Positions 8,783 through 12,603 of a stretch of 12,603 bases of DNA are shown here, piece by piece. Each line of letters starts with the position of its first letter. The stretch's first letter is position 1. Made by a program: the position numbers and the translations under genes. The DNA is taken from the NCBI GenBank assembly GCA_011800805.1, contig MPNW01001676.1, positions 6,295 through 18,897 of the forward strand, in the 5' to 3' direction. A model generated the notes under the pieces. That model was not told where the DNA came from and made no database searches. It was given only the letters and a program-made list of their open reading frames with translations. Origin of the DNA: Hirudo medicinalis (taxonomy: Eukaryota > Annelida > Clitellata > Hirudinida > Hirudinidae).

Positions 8783-9327
8783 AACATTATTTGAGTATTA
8801 TTAACGCTTCTATTAAATTAAAATAATTTAATGAAAATCCTGATAAATTCCTCTAAACCGTTCGTCATTTTAAAATACGGCATTTAAAAAAGAAAATGAA
8901 ATTTCATATCTATGCCAGTTCTCTAAACAAACAGTTGCCTAATATCGCCAACTCCGATTATAACATACTTGCATTGATGACATGGTAGGTTTCACAGTTT
9001 ATAAGAGTTACGTGTATTTAAGTGCTTTTGTGTGCGCTTCACATAGATGCTTGTGAATGAATATAAAGCATGTATGATGTCATTTTTGTTAGGTCTAGGT
9101 CGTTTGTGTTTGCGATTAAATGATTTGCTGTTACTGTACGTGTTATCGGAGATATGTAACTTGTTGACTCACCTACTACAACCTACTGCATATTGTAATG
9201 CACTATTTGTAATTTAAGCTACATTGCCAAAGTTTCCCAAAAAACCTTGTCACGGCACTTCAGTGGAGCTACTTCCTCAAAATGTAGCATGACATGCCTC
9301 ATGTGACATATAGCTGATCTATACTGA
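8427..9327. other. AT-rich intergenic stretch without recognisable genes
   Basis: No open frame with protein-like composition, no RNA gene and no clear transposon ends were seen on either strand. Contains the (AT)n run at 8751-8778. Confidence 0.6.
8751..8778. repeat. (AT)n dinucleotide repeat
   Basis: About 13 AT units in the intergenic region before the RING gene; other short AT-rich runs surround it. Confidence 0.9.
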
Positions 9328-9361
9328 CCAATTAAAAAGAACTGCTACTCTCGTATATAAA
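9328..9361 (+). promoter_or_regulatory. CCAAT and TATA-like promoter candidate for the RING gene
   Basis: CCAAT at 9328-9332 is followed 24 nt later by TATAAA at 9356-9361. A start of transcription near 9390 would leave a leader of about 255 nt before the ATG. In AT-rich DNA such matches arise by chance, so this is only a candidate. Confidence 0.3.
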
Positions 9362-9645
9362 TATATATGCGATGTAATCTATGTAAAACTAGAGACATGT
9401 TACATATGCAGCAATACCTGTGGTATACGTACAGTGGTGTAATAGTCAATACAAGATGTGTAAGTATTTTCGATATCATTGTAATTTTCATAATCTTGTG
9501 ATAGTCTCTAAGTTATTTGAATGTCATGAGATATTTAGATTAGCATTAATATAAGATATTTCCAATGTGAACTTCAATTAACCGGAATAATGGTCATAGT
9601 ACTGTAATCTTTTCGCCAGAACGCGTACGCCTGAGCCTACAAACC

Positions 9646-9944
9646 ATGGAGAACAAACAGACCTGCGAATGTGAAGAATGTTTGGCAACGAATGCTGAGT
9701 CGAATTACGAATCCAACAAGGAGGAATTTGAATGTCTCATCTGCTACGATGTCAAGGAAGAGATCGCAGTTTTGGAAAAGTGCAGCCACGTCGTCTGCTC
9801 GCCTTGCATGAGGGCCTGGAGAAGTCTCAGAAAGTTAGTTTCATAGCATCAGTAGAAATGCTTCTTATTCAGTAGAATGTACTATCCTTGGATGTTCTAT
9901 CCCTTCCCAATGCTATTTCGAGTAACTTGCGATGGTGATCAACA

Positions 9945-9982
<38 letters not shown>

Positions 9983-10945
9983 TTTAGTGTCCGCAATGAA
10001 ATTGCATTATAACGTGCGCGGATGGGTACTTTTGTGGTTCCTATCGATACTGATGTCAATACAAACTGCCAAATATTTGTATAAGACACTACGATTATTT
10101 CAAATAGTAAATTAACTTAGCTATTCCCTTTAAATATGTCAGAAATAATGTTGTATTAAAATTTTACATCCAAAAACACCTATAAACAAACGTCTATCTG
10201 CAGAGAGTGTCCATGTTGTCGACAGAAATCCAGCACTGTCATTTACTCCAACCAAATTTTCAAGGGTCTGGAAAAAGAATTCCTGTTCCGCAAGCACCGC
10301 ATCTGCATCCTACGGTCGGACTCCATTCTCATGGACTTCATGAAAGACTTAAACGGCGCCTGGAAGTCCTTGATCGAATTGGTACTCTGCAGGTTAGTTC
10401 CCGGTGCGCGCGAAGGTCTGACAATGTTTAATTTGGGTCCGTATGCCTCCATCACCAAGTCAGAGATTGTCCAAACGAGCGAATTCCATGCGAGTCTGAA
10501 GAACTCCAGTGGCAAGACAAGGGTCGTCATCTGCTGTCAGATGGTCGGGTTTTTCTGGCAAGTTGTCATGCTCTCCAGCGAGCAGGCCCGAATCGATGGA
10601 GAGTCGTGTCGATACGACGACGACTACGCCGATTCTGCTATCGTTTTCTTCCAGGAGCAACTTACTTCCTCCTGGAAAGATCTGCCTTTTCATCTCAATC
10701 CCGATTACCAGGATTTCATTCTTCTAAGACAATTCAGAAAGACATCTTGTGCTCTTTACCTGGCAAAAGACAGCAGCAGGTCGCCGGCTGAGCCGATCGC
10801 AAACGCACCGGTTCCAAATCTACTCGGATCTCTAAATTCTCACAACGTTACCTTCGATCATGACTGCCAGAAAAGGATTTCTGACTACTTAAGCGTCCTC
10901 AAATGTTCCTTATTTCCTCGGAAGAAGCGGCATTGTGCTAGATAA
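9646..10945 (+). CDS. RING finger protein with a makorin-like RING, probable E3 ubiquitin ligase
   Basis: Two exons, 9646-9833 and 10204-10945, give 309 residues. The start context ACCATGG is close to the animal initiation consensus. The donor is AAA|GTTAGT and the acceptor CTGCAG; the join completes Lys63 and brings the last two RING cysteines in frame. The RING is C3HC4: C30, C33, C46, H48, C51, C54, C65, C68, with the junction between C54 and C65. The pieces RAWRS and ECPCCR followed by a Ser-rich, Val-Ile stretch and an acidic/basic helix resemble makorin RINGs, but no CCCH finger (C-x-C-x-C-x3-H) is visible on either side. An N-terminal CECEEC cluster precedes the RING. The roughly 220 residues after the RING are unrecognised and end in a basic PRKKRH tail. 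RING proteins usually recruit E2 enzymes; ligase activity here is inferred. Exon 2 has higher GC than its surroundings. An internal GTTAGT at 10393 could act as a donor, so the 3' model is less certain. Confidence 0.75.
9946..9981. repeat. (TTA)n microsatellite in the RING gene intron
   Basis: About 12 TTA units in the single intron (9834-10203). Similar shorter trinucleotide runs occur in introns of both WSC-EGF copies. Confidence 0.9.
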
Positions 10946-11027
10946 ATTCCATTGCCGACTTTGTTTATCTTGATTAAAAGCGAATAGGTTGCGACTTGTA
11001 TTTTCATATGAATGAAATTATTTTGTA

Positions 11028-11033
11028 AATAAA
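11028..11033 (+). terminator. Polyadenylation signal AATAAA for the RING gene
   Basis: Canonical signal 83 nt after the TAA stop at 10943-10945, well placed for cleavage shortly downstream. Confidence 0.5.
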
Positions 11034-11039
11034 ATATGA

Positions 11040-11490
11040 AATTAAAACATTAAATACAAAGTTACTTATGGATGGATATAATTGACTCTTTTGAATTTGT
11101 AAAGTTTATTTTGTAAAGATTATTCCATAATCCTTATTCTTTGTAAACACGAATTCGCCAAGAATAAAGATGACATCGTTATACTCAACTTGATTGGGAG
11201 AAAATAAAAATCAGACTGAATTTAAAATAGCGATAATATTTTGTGAATGGAAGGATAATGATAAGAATGAGTTGAGGAATAAATTTCCATATTTTATGTT
11301 AGTTATCAATTAAAGAGCAACTGACTCATGAAGGCATGTCATGATAAGCTAATGAAGCGGGTTAACGATTTGATTATTAAACATGAATATGGTAATGGCA
11401 ATGAATTCAACATCGATTGGTCACAAGCTATTCATTAGAATATGTTAATGAGATTTTTAAAGACTCTGTCGTAAGAAAAGAAAGAGCATG
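11040..11490. other. Intergenic stretch, nothing identified
   Basis: AT-rich, stop codons in all frames, no repeats of note. The expected far end of the transposase remnant should lie here but was not recognised. Confidence 0.5.
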
Positions 11491-11491
11491 T

Positions 11492-12160
11492 TTACAACCG
11501 AAGAAATAGGAACTTGAAGTCATATGAGTTTTCCTTTGTCAGGTATCCACCGAAAAAACGGAGCGTCACCCTGGACATCGCGAGTGGATACTCTGGATCA
11601 ATTCCCCTCGGACAACTTTCCACCAACATTTCCAATGCATTTGTGTTGTCAGCGCTTGGAACACAACTTAAAGCCAAAAGCTTCTTGACATGGACACGGA
11701 TGTCTTCATCGTTACGATGCCAGATGAAGTTTCTGTACTTTCCTTCATAAACATGCCGAGATGGAAAAGTCATCCAACCAGTTGAAGGGCTGGGAAACCA
11801 TGTCTAACAGCATTTTGACTGGCTGATTCAAAGTCTGCCGTCACACTTGACTTTGAAAACAATTATTGAACTGCAGAACATAACCTTGGTTTGCCATCCC
11901 GCTAAGGAATGTCCGCGTTCGCGTCGTGATGGTTTGTGAACAAATAATTCTGAGGAAGCATGACATCGCAGTTTTCAACAAACAATCAATTGTCATCATC
12001 CACCAGCCTTTAAACTCATCGGCCAGTTTCGAAAAGAACAGGATAAAGTGGAGATCGACATCAAACGCAGGTAACATCAGGCAGCCGGTAACAGACAACC
12101 AGAAGCACCCAAGGTCAAGTATGTGCAAGTGAATCGACGGTCATGTTGTTTCAACGCACG
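11492..12160 (-). pseudogene. Decayed MULE-like (Mutator superfamily) transposase fragment
   Basis: Three minus-strand pieces in two frames follow one another as in a MULE transposase core. Piece one (12160-12080) reads FTCTYLTLGASGCLLPAA, like the strand-turn-LLP segment of MULE catalytic domains, then hits TGA. Piece two (within 11841-12060) reads KLADEFKGWWMMTIDCLLK, matching the region around the second catalytic aspartate. Piece three (11492-11773) contains NDEDIRVHVKKLLALSCVP and then ALEMLVESCP, like the helical segment after the catalytic core. At least two frame changes and internal stops show it is not functional. The family call rests on remembered pattern, not a search; FLYWCH-associated MULEs are the closest type. 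No terminal inverted repeat pair or target-site duplication was identified, though a short repeated block lies upstream at 12255-12297. Confidence 0.5.
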
Positions 12161-12254
12161 ATAAATAAACTCTCGATTATCTACGTGGAATTGCTTACAA
12201 TGTGACTAATTTACAATTTCGTTTAGATAAATAAGATTTAAAAATAAATTTTTA

Positions 12255-12297
12255 GGCTGTTTTGACGGGGCTATTTCGTCCTGAGCTATTTTGTCGG
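12255..12297. repeat. Triple imperfect 14-15 nt tandem repeat, possible transposon end
   Basis: Three units: GGCTGTTTTGACGG, GGCTATTTCGTCCT and GAGCTATTTTGTCGG. It lies about 100 nt upstream of the first recognisable transposase codons on the minus strand, where an element's terminal repeat would be expected. No matching inverted copy was found on the other side. Confidence 0.5.
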
Positions 12298-12303
12298 GTC
12301 ACC

Positions 12304-12603
12304 TCTGCAAATACCGACACAACTTTTTTATTTGTATACTTGTTAATTGTATTGCATAAAATGTTAGATAGTTTCTGCATTGGTGGCCCAATTAGCGGGA
12401 ACAGTGTTCCCTAGGGAATGCATTAGAGTGTCATCGAAATTTTTTGGACATACTTGAATTTTGATTTATGTTTTCCGAGTGTAAGATGGCCTCAAGAAAT
12501 TAATAAATAAATGTAAAAACATTGAGGTGCTTAGATCTGTTGAATCCAGTAATGACGTATTAATTCGTTGAAATTGTTGACGGACAAATAAATTTGTTTG
12601 ATA
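12304..12603. other. Window end, nothing identified
   Basis: No convincing open frame, RNA gene or repeat. AATAAA-like runs near 12503 and 12587 are not linked to any gene seen here. Confidence 0.5.

Noticed and set aside
10243..10530. Minus-strand and alternate-frame open reading frames over RING exon 2
   Set aside because: Shadows of a 740-nt exon with raised GC; only the plus frame completes the RING.
1..12603. CRISPR array, operon or prokaryotic mobile element
   Set aside because: No spaced direct repeats and no Shine-Dalgarno-led genes; introns and animal domains rule out a prokaryotic reading.

Overview
The window looks like nuclear DNA of an invertebrate animal. It is AT-rich, genes are split by short introns (about 65-610 nt) with GT-AG ends and TTTTCAG-type acceptors, and the products carry animal modules (calcium-binding EGF repeats, a WSC domain, a RING finger). 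I cannot place it in a phylum. No prokaryotic features, rRNA or tRNA genes were seen.

Region by region: (1) positions 1-500 hold coding-like but broken sequence on the minus strand, of unknown family. (2) 567-4410 and 5161-8373 are two diverged tandem copies of one nine-exon gene. Spliced by hand, each encodes a type I membrane protein of about 425 residues: signal peptide, an unrecognised N-terminal domain, an eight-cysteine WSC domain, a short linker, one EGF and two calcium-binding EGF modules, one transmembrane helix and a very short basic tail. All splice junctions are phase 1 except the one inside the WSC domain, so the EGF exons are shuffling-type modules. Both copies carry a perfect CRE/ATF palindrome (TGACGTCA) 70-90 nt before the start codon. 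(3) 8374-9640 is AT-rich intergenic DNA with a CCAAT/TATA-like pair before the next gene. (4) 9646-10945 is a two-exon gene for a 309-residue C3HC4 RING protein resembling the makorin RING but without visible CCCH fingers. (5) About 11490-12160, minus strand, is a decayed transposase-like remnant that most resembles Mutator-like (MULE) transposases; a 14-15 nt imperfect triple repeat lies just upstream of it. The rest shows nothing I can name.

The most interesting part is the tandem receptor-like pair. The downstream copy has lost one base in exon 7, which breaks the ancestral frame but also creates a consensus donor (GTGAGT) in the same phase. Using it restores the full reading frame and removes exactly the C5-C6 pair of one EGF module. 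The upstream copy carries an intronic hairpin insertion absent from its partner, and a 75-nt exact exon repeat next to an N that looks like an assembly join. The paralogs differ most in the N-terminal domain and linker and least in the last EGF exon.

Exon structures were assembled by eye from splice signals, phase and agreement between the two copies; no transcript or database evidence was available.
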